Below are positions 16,083-26,730 of a stretch of DNA of 64,000 nt, in pieces. The position numbers and the translations under genes are program-made. This DNA is from Dolomedes plantarius (Eukaryota; Arthropoda; Arachnida; Araneae; Dolomedidae). The stretch's first letter is position 1. The number at the start of each line of letters is the position of its first letter. Location: the NCBI GenBank assembly GCA_907164885.2, contig OU015491.1:114775580-114839579 (forward strand), written 5' to 3'. The notes below the pieces were generated by a model. The model was not told the origin of the DNA. It made no database searches and was given only the letters and a program-made list of their open reading frames with translations.

Positions 16083-16345
16083 TTATTTAGTTATTTTTTT
16101 TTGCCAATTCGGGCCGGGTCTTTGCCTATTAAGACATCCTCACTTAATACGCGAGAAATGATGGTTGCTTTCAATGGGGAGACTGTATAGTTGATCCCAC
16201 ACGACCACCTAGTGCCACCTAAATCTTGACCGAGCAATCCCAGGGGAGAAATTTGGGGGGAACGTACCTTCTTCCATCCTCTCAGACCTAAAAGGACCTA
16301 TAAGGACTTTGTAGTTTACAGATTTAACGTTCCCATATCCGATAT
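16083..16345 (-). mobile_element. SINE-like dispersed repeat, family B
   Basis: GC-richer than its surroundings and matching the 24938-25243 copy in the same orientation: the CTAGTGCCACCTAAATCTTGACCGAGCA segment and the CGTACCTTCTTCC..CTCTCAGACC segment align with that copy. The tRNA-like head is more decayed here, with a weak B-box-like AGTCGAATCT near 16358. Orientation is taken from the 25-kb copy. Confidence 0.6.
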
Positions 16346-18392
16346 GTAACGTATCAAAGTCGAATCTGAAATGTGAAAATTGAAGTCTATAATAACATAC
16401 AGCATGGCAAATTATTCATGTACTCAACTGACTCAACGGCATTTTTAAACTAGGGGTTGTATCAGAAATATTTGTCCTTTTACCTGAGAACCCCTTAGCA
16501 ATCTGCAATGTCTCAAACCTTACTTTAATAGTCCTGTAATGCCTTGATGTAGTTTCTGGTTTTAAAAATTTTAAACATAATTATATTTCTTTGTGCTACA
16601 GTAGAACTCATAGCCATGAATTTCGTGTTGCTTGTTATTGGATCTAAAGTTGTATAATTTTGTTCAGTATCTAATTTTGTTATCTTTCCCCTCTCTCTGG
16701 TAAAGATTTTATTATTCCAAGTGAAAAATTATTGTTGAATAACCTCTTCCTTATAAGTTAATAGTTATTTTACCATTAGCACAGACGTCCAAACTACTGG
16801 AATTTGCATTCATTACGAAATATTTTTTTTTATTTTTTTAAACATTTACCATTTATTTTTATTTAGTTAAATAAGTAGTAATCACTCCCCACTAAAAATG
16901 CATTTCTATAGATATCAGTTTCAAGACATATTCTGGGTAGAATAGAATATTTTAATGATAAGAAAATAACTTAAATAACAAACTAATAATAAACAGCAGA
17001 AAAAACAGCGGTTTGGAACTTGCCGAAAATAAGTTGATAATATTATAGTAATGATATATTAGTTATCTTATATCTGAAGAAAACATTATCTAGAATGGAG
17101 CACACGTGTGAATGGAGCCTCACAGAAAAAAATATCATGCTTTGTATGAAAATATATAAACCTTAGTTTATTAATGATATTGATTAATAGCGCAATCCTA
17201 AATTTCATTCATATTTGAGTTCTTTAAATATACAGAAAACAGTAAAATATCCTCTTTATTCATCAATTCTTTCCAAATATTTAAATATGAGATGCAGTAT
17301 GCATTTGCTTAAAGGAGCAATGTTTAAGGGATTTAAAACAGGTGTAAAATACTGCAAAATCTTTCTACAGATGCCAAAACTGATTCCACAAATAGTGAAA
17401 TATCTCCATTTTTATGTTTCTCGAGAATATTATTCGGCTTTAATGCAAAGGAAGGATTACACGCAGAGTGAAATATATTTTGTGGATGAGAGAAATTGCC
17501 TAATCCAGGCGATTTAAATTTCCCATATCTCATCGAAGAGCGTTGAATGAAAAGCTGTAAAAGGCATATTTCTCAAGTGAATTAAAGTGAATTTTCTCGA
17601 AAAAGAACGCATTACTCAGGATGCGGGCTGTTAATTTAAAGCAATGAGTTAGCTATTTGAAACTTAGCGTTGAGGTCCAAGATTATTGCTCACTGTAAAT
17701 ATTTGAAGCGCATTCTAAATAGCAAAAGTTCTCGGCAGGATCAGAAATGGCATGGTGAGTTAAAGTTATAAATTAAAGGAAAAAAATGGCAAATCTTAGA
17801 ATGTGCACCGCAGTAGTCGTTGTAGAGCCATTGGAACAAACTGGTAGATTTTGACTCAAAGTAAGATCATCCCTGTTTATGCTTGATGGAGGAAAATATA
17901 GGGCTAGTTATTAAGATTCAAGACACGGCAGAGTGATTAATGGTCACTTTTTCTGCCTAAAAACTAGAATATTATTAATTTTGACGCAAACTAGTAAGTT
18001 TTATTAATTTGCATTAATATAGATGAATACGGTAGCTTTGTTATTGTAACTACATCTTAGAGCATTTCTAATATATACTGGTGTTTATTACGACAGTATT
18101 GATTGCACAAGATAAGGAGTTGGAGAAATAAGGGTGCGCAGATCTAAGATAAATGATATTTAACATTTGATATTATGTTACAAAGGATAATTAAATTCTT
18201 CAGACGAATTAATTTAAATAAATCTAAGAAATTCTCAAATAAATATTTAGGGCATACTATTGAAGATTCGTATGTAAAATAATTCATTTTATAATCCGTA
18301 ATCCCGGTTCAAAAGGACACTGAGGTAACATTTGTAAATTATCTTTTTCAAAGTAGGGATACAGCTGACGCAAATTTTGACGAGTAATTAGA
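16346..18392. other. AT-rich stretch, no gene seen
   Basis: The open frame at 17215-17517 (100 codons, plus strand) shows no recognisable domain, signal peptide or membrane segment. I treat it as chance. Confidence 0.5.
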
Positions 18393-18464
18393 AACACCGA
18401 TATCTGCTTATAACACCGATATCTCTGTAACAACATGCAACATATTTGCATGTTGTTACAGAGA
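18393..18464. repeat. perfect 19-bp hairpin with adjoining direct repeat
   Basis: The arms at 18422-18440 and 18446-18464 are perfect inverted copies (TCTCTGTAACAACATGCAA and its complement) with a 5-nt loop, CATAT. Just upstream, AACACCGATATCT occurs twice about 20 bp apart, the second copy leading into the hairpin. No element boundary is visible. Confidence 0.85.
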
Positions 18465-18771
18465 GCACTTTTGCTGTTTACAACATTGTAATAAACATTT
18501 TGTTGCTATACATTTCATGGGAATGACACATATCTTTGTCCATTTTACATCCTTGTTAGGCGATAGACCTTCACAACTGCTGAACTCAGGTTATTCTAGT
18601 AGGAAATTCCAGACTATTACCATTCTAAATTCTTCTTCCGTTCAATTAGTTAAATTAGTTTGCCTCATGTGTTGAGTTTGGAAGCGTAGGGAAAAAATCA
18701 GAAAATCGTGCTTAATTTTTTTTTTCCAATGCGGAGGCACTTGTCGTGAAGACATTCACCTATAATATACC

Positions 18772-18940
18772 GCAGTATTACAGCTATTTCATTATGGGGA
18801 CACCATATAATCGGACCAACATTACCCCTTATGAAGGGACGACACGAAAGAAGGCATTTTAGTGGCGCTTCGCCGGGATTCGATCTGAACACCCTCAGCA
18901 TCGAAAGCCAGCGCGCTGTACCACAAGGCAGCCACAGGCC
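18772..18940 (-). mobile_element. tRNA-derived SINE, family A
   Basis: On the minus strand a tRNA-like head holds TGGTACAGCGCGCTGG and a B-box-like AGATCGAATCCC, followed by a body and a tail motif GGGGTAATGTTGG..GGTGTCCCC shared with copies at 22.7 and 49.7 kb. The head begins immediately after the 5S terminator T-run at 18941-18947. Known SINEs of this kind are transcribed by Pol III from the internal A and B boxes and moved by a partner LINE. No clear target duplication was found. Confidence 0.75.
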
Positions 18941-18947
18941 AAAAAAA
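18941..18947 (-). terminator. Pol III terminator (T7) after the 5S sequence
   Basis: Seven consecutive T on the minus strand directly follow the last base of the 5S-like sequence, the normal Pol III stop signal. Confidence 0.75.
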
Positions 18948-19066
18948 GGCCAACTGCACGCGGTGTTCCCAGGTGGTCACCCTCTCAAGTACTAACCGTG
19001 CCGGATGCTGCATGACTTCGGTGATCGGACTGGACCCGGTATTTTCAGCATGGTTTGGCCGTTGAT
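18948..19066 (-). rRNA. 5S rRNA gene or recent 5S-derived copy
   Basis: The minus strand reads as a full-length 5S rRNA of about 119 nt. The conserved blocks GTCCGATCACCGAAGTCATG, GGTTAGTACTTG, GACCACCTGGGAACACCG and the closing GTTGG are present in order. The first and last bases pair to form helix I (TCAAC with GTTGG, one wobble). A T7 terminator follows. Some positions differ from the arthropod consensus, for example AAACC where ATACC is usual and GAGAGGGTGACC in the C-box region, so it may be a single dispersed gene, a pseudogene, or the head of a 5S-derived SINE. It is isolated, with no second 5S unit in the window. Confidence 0.75.
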
Positions 19067-21639
19067 GTATGTTTAAATTAAATAGAATTTGCTATCGTTT
19101 GCTATTTATCGGCTTCCTGTTTCTGGATTCTTCTATTAATTTATTTTTTGTTGGAGTTATTTCTTCTTGTGTTTCCTTTATTTTTAATGTAGACTTATTT
19201 TTAATAATCTAAAGACTTCCTTATGACAATATTAATAAATATTAATCAAACATACAAATATCTGCGGAGTAAGACGTTTCAATTGTTCCACTACAAAAAG
19301 AGATTATGTTTTTAGGTTATGTCTAGGCCATTTTCTGAGATATGAACTTACTTTTGTAAAATATTAATGCAAAAATGTGCATTAATGTGTGAACTGAAAT
19401 TTTAAAGGATGAAAAAACGTATTTTTAAGGTAGTATACAAATTAAGGCTCGATTTTCCTTTATTTATTTTTTTTTTGTACGATACATATTTTAATGCCGA
19501 AGCAGTCTTCAATACTTAAGCATCTTATCTCTGCAAGATACATAATATTATTGAGTATTTGTTTAATGCATATAGTTTTATTTTATCCCGAATACAGATT
19601 TCTAAAAAGTAGAGCAAAAATGTCAACTAAATGTAGAAAATTTAAAGTGAAGATTGTATAGTGTTAATGGAATAATGCTTACCTCGTTTCACCCTCTAAT
19701 AGTGCATTTTAAAGCAGGAAACATGTATTATTATTTACCAAATAAGCATAATACTATTGTATAAATCATGTACATCCTCTTAAATGTATATTGTTTAAAA
19801 TTAAAAGCGTTAGTCTGTTTCTATTTCATATGCTTATTTCATTTATATTAATTAAAAATTCTGAAACTCCTAAAAGAAAATCGACTTTATAATACATGCA
19901 TTAGTTGCACTTACTCCTTTAATGCATCTTGTTTCATTTTTTTAAATCTGTGATTGCATTTAATGTAATGAATTCTAAACTCTTTACACGTTTTCAGTTC
20001 AACGGAATTTGAATTACCACCACTTCTAACTAATACATCTGTTATTCTATAAAATTCTCCTTTGTCTTTATTATTTGTCTATGTTCGAACATGGATGGTT
20101 TGCATTCCATTGCCAAACAGATAGTAGGACTTTTCATATTTTTTCTTTGGTTTGGGACTAGTATGGTTATCAAACTGTGTCTATACATAAAGATGACTTT
20201 TTAAAGTTGAATACAGAACACACTAAACACTATGTGTATTTTACATAAAGCTATGCGAAATACTACATGTATTGTTTCCGTTAAATTCCTTTATGACTGC
20301 TGTGTACTTACCCTATTGGATTCGCTTTCCTCAATGTTAATCTATGGAGAAAATTTGTCCAAGGATTGCCAACTTGGATTTAAATATATTTTTTTTAAAT
20401 TGTACTCCGTAATAGAAAAAGAAATTTTACACCTTGGAGCATTTTTCATCTATTTTTTAAAAAAAAACAAATAATATTTTAAAATTTAAATTATTCAGTG
20501 GGAAAAGTCTGGTATAGAGTGTTATAACCGCTCATAAATTCCTTTGGTGGAGGAAATTTATAAAATGAATCCTGTTGCAAGGTGCAGGAAAGTTCAGGCT
20601 ATCTAAAAATACAATTTTCATTTAATTATTATCAATCTTTGTGTAGCTGTAAATTGTAGACAATTTATATCCATGTGTTATCTTTGAGGTGAGCGAATAC
20701 AATAGTGTTAGTACACAGCAGCCCTAAATCTCCGTTGAAGATCATCGAAGAAATCCTTTTCTTACAACCATTATTAATCAAATCGTAACTTCTTTATTAT
20801 TAAGCTATAAAACTTAATTTAGCGATTAACCGTCCCGTCTAAAGCAAGATTAAGAAACAGAACACCGATACTAGCTTTTCTTTGTTAAATCTCCTTGGAT
20901 ACCGAAATACCCTTTTACTCTTAACTATCCTAATAACATTCACGGAGTTACATGAAATTCTTCCGCCGTAATAAAACGTTTCCGATTTCGGCAATCACGT
21001 AAAAGGGGAAGGCAATCAACAAACGGAGAAATAAACAGAATGTAAACTGAGAGGAGTCGTTATTAAAGAAGATATTGCAGAAAAAATAAGGGTGTCCTAG
21101 TACAGGATCATTTCTCCGGAAAATCTTACTGCGTTTAATAAGCAGGTAGTATTAAGTATTTATTCATCCTAAAAATTCCATAAATATATCGCATGAGCCA
21201 TTTGCTAGGTCTATCACGAAAGGAAAATTGTTTTCAATTAATAAAAGGACATCATATTCTTACTTTTGGAGTAGTCACAATTTTATTTAGATCCCCAGTC
21301 AAACATGTAATGTCCAGATAATGATTCCATTTATCTTATAGTTCGATAAATATTAATGAAATTTTATGGGCATGTTTTAGGATGCTACTCGCTTAAAAGG
21401 CAGAAAAATATTTTTCTACCAACTTTTTAAACGAACATTTGTTCCTTGACTCTTACACAGAGAAGCATTTCTATTAAACATTACTCACATGTTGTAATTT
21501 ATGAACTATTAAATTTAACACGTGTGATTACAGGATGTTGCCGAATTCGACTGACAAATTCAGAGAGATAGTAGGCATCAGGATGAAAGCTAGAGGATAA
21601 ACAAAGTTGCAGAATTGAATTATCAACATTTCTGAATCT
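19067..21639. other. AT-rich stretch, no gene seen
   Basis: The open frame at 20232-20474 (plus, 80 codons) has no recognisable domain. No RNA gene or element end seen. Confidence 0.5.
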
Positions 21640-21845
21640 CTGTTTACCCTCTAGTTGACCAGGTTGGAGTTTCCGGTCATACATTCCTATGTGATTCTGT
21701 TTTGTTTATGAGTTTTCTACCTCCTCCAGAAAAATGCGATATTTCCGGCCATTCAGTGAGGTTGGTAAGAGGTTTCGTCCGATTAAGTAAACAGCGCCCT
21801 CCAGCGTCAGGTTTGAGTTTCCGGTAATACATTCCTACTTGATTA
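21640..21845. repeat. local direct repeat around GAGTTTCCGGT
   Basis: A ~34-bp segment, GTTGGAGTTTCCGGTCATAC continuing ATTCCTATGTGATT, at about 21663-21696 recurs with few changes at about 21810-21843. A short related piece, GATATTTCCGGCCAT, lies between them. The period is about 147 bp. Only two clear copies are present. Confidence 0.6.
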
Positions 21846-22649
21846 TTGCTCTTCTATGCACAGATACACACATATGGGCATTTAAAAATATGAATTAACA
21901 TCTCAAAAATGTCTGTGGCTTATTATTTACCCGATAAAACACTTCCTAATGACTTCACTACGCAAGTTGTGCTTTCTTTATAATGCCAAATTGTATACCA
22001 TTGAAATGTCTTATTAAGTTCATAATCAGTAGTATTAATATTTTAACTTTTACACGGTATTTTTTTCAAAAAAAATAAAGTCTATTGATTTTTACCATGT
22101 TTTTATTAACTTGCTTTCTTGTTTGTTTCTGTGCATGTTTGTCCTTTACAAATCTTGCTATCGATTTTTACCTAGCTTCCCGACTAGCTAGACATTTGAA
22201 ACATTTAGAATAGCTCAGAACACGATGACAATGCATTTTTTTAATACTTTTAGCCATCTTTCAGCAGATTTGAATGCATTTGCAGTTAATTTTGTTTTTA
22301 AGATTAGCGCAGCCATCTATCGGCAAGGACGGGGACGAAAATTTAAACGCAAGTTAACTTCCAATTTTTTCATTTTCCTTCAAGTTGATGGGATAGTTCA
22401 TCAAAAACATTTTAAAAACAGTATTTATTAATACATAGAATTGTCAAGTTTATATGATTCAATAGAAAATTTAAAAACATGCTATATAAAAATTTCTTTT
22501 TATCTTGTAATTATTTTGTTAGTTTTAAATTTTTTCTGTTTATTTCTTATTAGATTTTAAGGGATTGGATATATTAAAACCTAGTTAATATCTACGTTAA
22601 GAGAAATATTCTGTTCGTATAATTGGCTGCAATTTCCTCCAAATTCTCA
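21846..22649. other. no gene seen
   Basis: The short open frame at 22225-22431 has no recognisable domain. Confidence 0.5.
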
Positions 22650-22800
22650 AATTTACCTCTGGAGATTCGGGGTCAAGGGTTCCGGTCTCGTCACTTGACT
22701 CAAATTGACGTCCTTTGATTTCTCGTCACTTGGTCCAAAAATACGGGATCGGCTTGTAGGGGGTAATGCTGGCCACCTATACGGTGTCCCCTTAAATGAA
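22650..22800 (+). mobile_element. SINE family A, tail portion
   Basis: The tail GTAGGGGGTAATGCTGGCCA..ACGGTGTCCCC (about 22757-22792) matches the tails of the 18.8-kb and 49.7-kb SINEs. The upstream part (22660-22755) differs from those two copies and has no clear tRNA head. This is either a different subfamily sharing the tail or a rearranged copy. Confidence 0.55.
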
Positions 22801-24094
22801 TGGCCAGCAGTCTCTGCTTTGTACAAATTATATGTTTTAAGTTTCAAAACAATTGCCATATGTAACAACAACATACCTAATTAATAGCTACGTAAATAGA
22901 AAAACTCAGTTCTCACAATTTATCATCAGCTTTTTCACTATCAATAATTTATCAGCTTTGTTTCAAATACCAGAAATACCATATGTTACAGTGCAATCTT
23001 AAAAGAGGATTATTTTCTGGAAAAAAAGGTTAACATCCGTAAGAAAAGTCTTTAATCAATATCTTAAACTATGGTGGTTTCTTGAAGTGATGCCTATAAA
23101 TAATGTTTCAAAATTAAATAGCTCTAGAAATATCATTTTAACCCATGTTTCCAACCCTGAAATCTAATTTACAGCCTCAAACACATGAGCTACAGCATTC
23201 GAAATGATAATGATCTTCCCCCCAGAAAAAAACACCGTAAAATAAATTCGTTTTAAACGAACAATTGTCATTTTTCTTTCACAAATGAAACCAAGCATAT
23301 TTGGCGCAGTGCTATTAATCAAACAAACAATATGGCTGCACAAAAAAACTAATGCGCTTTCTCCTGTTTTGTTATTTCATTATCGTATATTGTAAGGCGA
23401 AATACTTCTCCTTTGCTTGTATCTGTTTATGAGTTAACTCATTTGAATTTATAAGAGGGGAGAGAGAGGAACAAAAGGAAAAATCAAATGCTGTAAAGAG
23501 TTCGGGGGGATTTTTCAATTTTTGCTTTTGTTTTTTTAATCATCTGCATTCCGTCGCACTTCCTTTTATTTTATGAAGCAAATGTAAAAATTAATAAGCA
23601 TCTGTAATCTGTTTGTTCATTTTGAAGTTTGGGGTTGCTAAGCCGTGATAAATACACATTTTAATGACTTCAGATGCATTATCTGTTGTTTGTTTTTTCC
23701 TTCTTTCTTTTACCGTACCCGAATAGCGAAATGAATGAAGGAAAAAAAACAACAGCAGAAATAAATTGCTGAAACGGTTTATTGTAAGTTGAATTTCAAA
23801 AGAAAATGCTTTACATTTACTTCAAAATTGATAAGGAAAATTTTACGAGCTAGAAAAATGTTCTTGTAAATAATTGTGGAGCTATATATGTTTAATGTAC
23901 GATATTTAAAGTCAAGGGAATATATTTCTGCGCTATACAATGACAGAGTTCCGAAAATTGGTTTGAAAATGAATGGAAATAAAAGGGAACTTCATAGAGA
24001 CGAAAATATTACTCTTAACAGTATAAACAAAGCACAGAGATAATTATAATTTAATGAAAAGAGATTGCAATAGGGTATGATTATAAACTTAAAC
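22801..24094. other. AT-rich stretch, no gene seen
   Basis: No recognisable coding, RNA or element feature. Confidence 0.5.
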
Positions 24095-24102
24095 GTATAG
24101 AC

Positions 24103-24761
24103 CAGGGGTTCCTGACCTTTTCCTAAATTGACCCCTTTTAAAAGAATAATTTTCTTCATCGACCAGCTTTACATTTTTCTCTATAATATACAGTATACAA
24201 ATAATTATCGTACTGAAAATTCAACATAAAACCCTTAAAGATAACAATTTGACTAAGAATATGAACAAAAAATTAGAAACAGTGGTTCATTAGGTTTATG
24301 TATTATTATTTTTGTACTATTTCCCTTCTTAACTTCACAAATATTTAAAAAAAAATAAGAAACAGATTGGAATTGCATAAATATAGCCGAGAGAAAAAAG
24401 AAACTGCTTCTGATAGGTTCCATTGGGAGGACCCGTGTGCTGTTTAATGTCCAGTAGATTTCCCTTGTTCTGCCTAGTGTTTGAGCACAAATAAAAGCCG
24501 GCGGCTGCATTCGAGGCATATACAAAAGCGTCATGACATTCGACTCTAGATGCGGGGATCACTCGGCCCTATGCAAATCTGTATTTAAACATATTAAAAC
24601 GGATATTATTATCTAATAATTACATTTCTAAAATTTTTTACTAAATTTTAAAACAGAAAAATTTATCATTGACCACTAACAGAGCCCTGGAATACAATAA
24701 AGCCTTTTGGAATTTCCATCGACCCCCAAGGGGTTCACTTGGACCCCGTATGGAATCTCTG
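24103..24761. mobile_element. non-autonomous hAT-like element
   Basis: The left end CAGGGGTTCCTGACC and the right end (reverse complement CAGAGATTCCATACG) form an imperfect terminal inverted repeat of hAT type. The flanking 8-mers GTATAGAC (24095-24102) and GTCTAGAC (24762-24769) agree at 7 of 8 positions, matching the 8-bp target duplication of hAT elements. Subterminal GACCCC and GGACCCC segments resemble each other. The interior encodes no recognisable transposase, and the open frames on the minus strand are not conserved-looking. Confidence 0.75.
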
Positions 24762-24937
24762 GTCTAGACCTCAAATACTTACTTTAGCTGCTGAGTAGCT
24801 AGATGATAACCAAGGTTTATCACCGACTAACACTAAATGTGTGTTGCTGAGAGGCCTCGTATTCGTTTCACTTTAGAAAAATGTTTCAAAAGTAATAATA
24901 ATAAAATAAAATTTATTTGTTGTAATTTATTTATTTC

Positions 24938-25243
24938 TAAAGCCATTGGCCGGAAGTAGTTCCAGACCAAGTTCGCATAGGATAGAGGGCCGTGGTTTGC
25001 ATCTTCAATTTATAATGGCACCACAAGGGTTGGAGTCCGCTTTAGCCAGGTGCCACCTGACCGATTTTGACCGAGCACCCCCTTCCCCAAAGATGACATA
25101 TGGGAAACTCATACCTTCTTCCACACTCTCTGACCCCATAGACTTTCCGGTCTACGGATCCATACCTGGCCTTGACAAGGAGGTATATAATGGTGCTTGT
25201 CAAAATTCGATCCGAGCACCGCAATACCACTTGGCTACCTGAA
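24938..25243 (-). mobile_element. tRNA-derived SINE, family B (best copy)
   Basis: Read on the minus strand from 25243, the head contains TAGCCAAGTGG, a perfect fit to the Pol III A box, and a B-box-like GGATCGAATTT about 30 nt further. A body of about 240 bp with many CC/GG-rich segments follows, including GACCGGAAAGTC and a GGTACCTGGC-type block. Related copies lie at 2.4 and 16.1 kb. The open frame through it on the plus strand is incidental. Confidence 0.7.
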
Positions 25244-25646
25244 GCACTTTATTTATGAATAGGAAGAATAGGAAGTACTCCTTGTCATAGGGACATGACA
25301 GTAGTGTTACGGCCAGGGACAGGAGCATGGAAAGAAATACAAAATAAAATTAAATTTTTGTTAAATGCAATAAAGAAACAGGGCAATAAAAGAGAAGGGA
25401 AGAAAGTCATAGACCGGAACGAAAATTAGAGATAATGTTCGTAGCAATAAATAGAAGTGGAAGAGAGTGAAAATAAAAGAAAATTTATGATGGCTATAAA
25501 GCGGCCCACCCAACTTGAATCCAAAGCATGTGAAAAAGTTAAAATTGAGGGAGAATTTATAAATCCCGCCCTCGACGCGCATTGGTAAAAGGGGATTGAG
25601 GAGTGGCAGCACGGACGAATGGCGATGGCATGATAATTTCCAGATA

Positions 25647-25668
25647 ACCAATGGAAATTATAAGAGGC
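25647..25668 (+). promoter_or_regulatory. LTR promoter: CCAAT and TATA-like box
   Basis: ACCAATGG is followed 7 bp later by ATTATAAGAGG. The same pair is conserved in the second solo LTR (about 32472-32493), which supports function in the ancestral LTR. Confidence 0.55.
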
Positions 25669-25750
25669 GGAGACATTAGTAAGAAAATATATGAAATAAA
25701 AAATAGTGTGAAGGCAGAGAGATAACCTGGGAAGTTAAAGTCTGTCAGAA

Positions 25751-26160
25751 GTTGTCGAGCGCCCAGTGTCCCATGCCGAGTGTCTGCGATAAACGACGGA
25801 GCCGTGTTCGGGTGCAGTAAAGTTTAGAGAGATAGAAGTTGTCGAGCGCCCAGTGTCCCATGCCGAGTGTCTGCGATAAACGACGGAGACGTGTTCGGGT
25901 GCAGTAAAGTTTAGAGAGTCAGAGGTTGTCGAGCGCCCAGTGTCCCATGCCGAATGTCTGCGATAAACGACGGAGCCGTGTTCGGGTGCAGTAAAGTTTA
26001 GAGAGATAGAAGTTGTCGAGCGCCCAGTGTCCCATGCCGAGTGTCTGCGATAAACGACGGAGCCGTGTTCGAGTGCAGTAAAGTTTAGAGAGATAGAAAT
26101 TGTCGAGCGCCCAGTGTCCCATGCCGAGTGTCTGCAATGAACGACGGAGCCGTATTCCGG
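25751..26160. repeat. 87-bp tandem repeat, four full copies plus a partial
   Basis: Units start at 25751, 25838, 25925, 26012 and 26099, each beginning GTTGTCGAGCGCCCAGTGTC (the last ATTGTC). The period is exactly 87 bp, a multiple of three, so one minus-strand frame stays open and reads a 29-residue repeat. That frame is a by-product of the period, since the other LTR copy breaks it. The second LTR carries only about two units. Confidence 0.95.
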
Positions 26161-26730
26161 ATAAAGAGATGCCCGAATTACATTTGATGATAAAGACGAC
26201 GAATTCATCATTACGAGTGCCAGCTGCCCAGAGGGATTCAACCGTCATCTGCTGAGGTACCGACTTTGCATTTCCCTTTTATATTGTATCATTGCTTCTC
26301 AGTGTATAGCCATAATGATTAAGATAGAGCGCGATGAATATAGGTTTTGAGTATAAGATGTTGAGTAATAGACCGATAATTCGTACCAACAATTTAATAT
26401 AATGTTTTGCATATATATAAAGAATTAATTTAGTAGGAATGAAGTTATTGCGGTAATAATGTGTAAATGCCGGAGGAAATATTGAGTAATTTTGGAGTGT
26501 ATTATTTATGTGTGTTAATATTCAATAAATTGATTTGTCAATATAACCAGAGTTAATTTCCATTATTTGGGAAGCACATCAATGTACTAGCCACAATCAT
26601 GAACCAATAAGTTAAGAAATCAAAATCATAATTAATAAATATAATTAATATAAGAATAATATAATAACTCCCAATCCCAATAATTTCATTTAAAATAATA
26701 TCAACAATTTAAAATTACGGTTACACTCCT

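Larger units (their letters stand above)
25283..26725 (+). mobile_element. solo LTR, copy 1 (with 87-bp tandem repeats)
   Basis: The segment begins TGTCATAGGG, ends CGGTTACA and is flanked by an identical 5-bp repeat, CTCCT (25278-25282 and 26726-26730): TG..CA ends and a 5-bp target duplication, as for Ty3/gypsy-type LTRs. A second full copy with its own duplication is at 32094-33461, and no internal retroelement sequence adjoins either. Inside are a CCAAT box and TATA-like box near 25647-25668, a tandem array (25751-26160) and AATAAA at 26524-26529, the normal order of promoter, repeat and polyadenylation signal. At 1443 bp it is long for an LTR. The parent element is not in the window, so its superfamily is inferred. 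Confidence 0.85.

Noticed and set aside
17215..17517. 100-codon plus-strand open frame
   Set aside because: No domain, signal peptide or membrane segment, and length within chance for a 64-kb window of mostly non-coding DNA.
24938..25243. Plus-strand 98-codon open frame
   Set aside because: The stretch is a minus-strand SINE; the frame is incidental.
25751..26160. CRISPR-like array
   Set aside because: Repeats are contiguous, with no unique spacers, inside an LTR of a eukaryotic-type genome.
25735..26241. 168-codon minus-strand frame with 29-residue repeats
   Set aside because: Produced by the 87-bp period of a tandem repeat inside a solo LTR; the sister LTR does not keep it.
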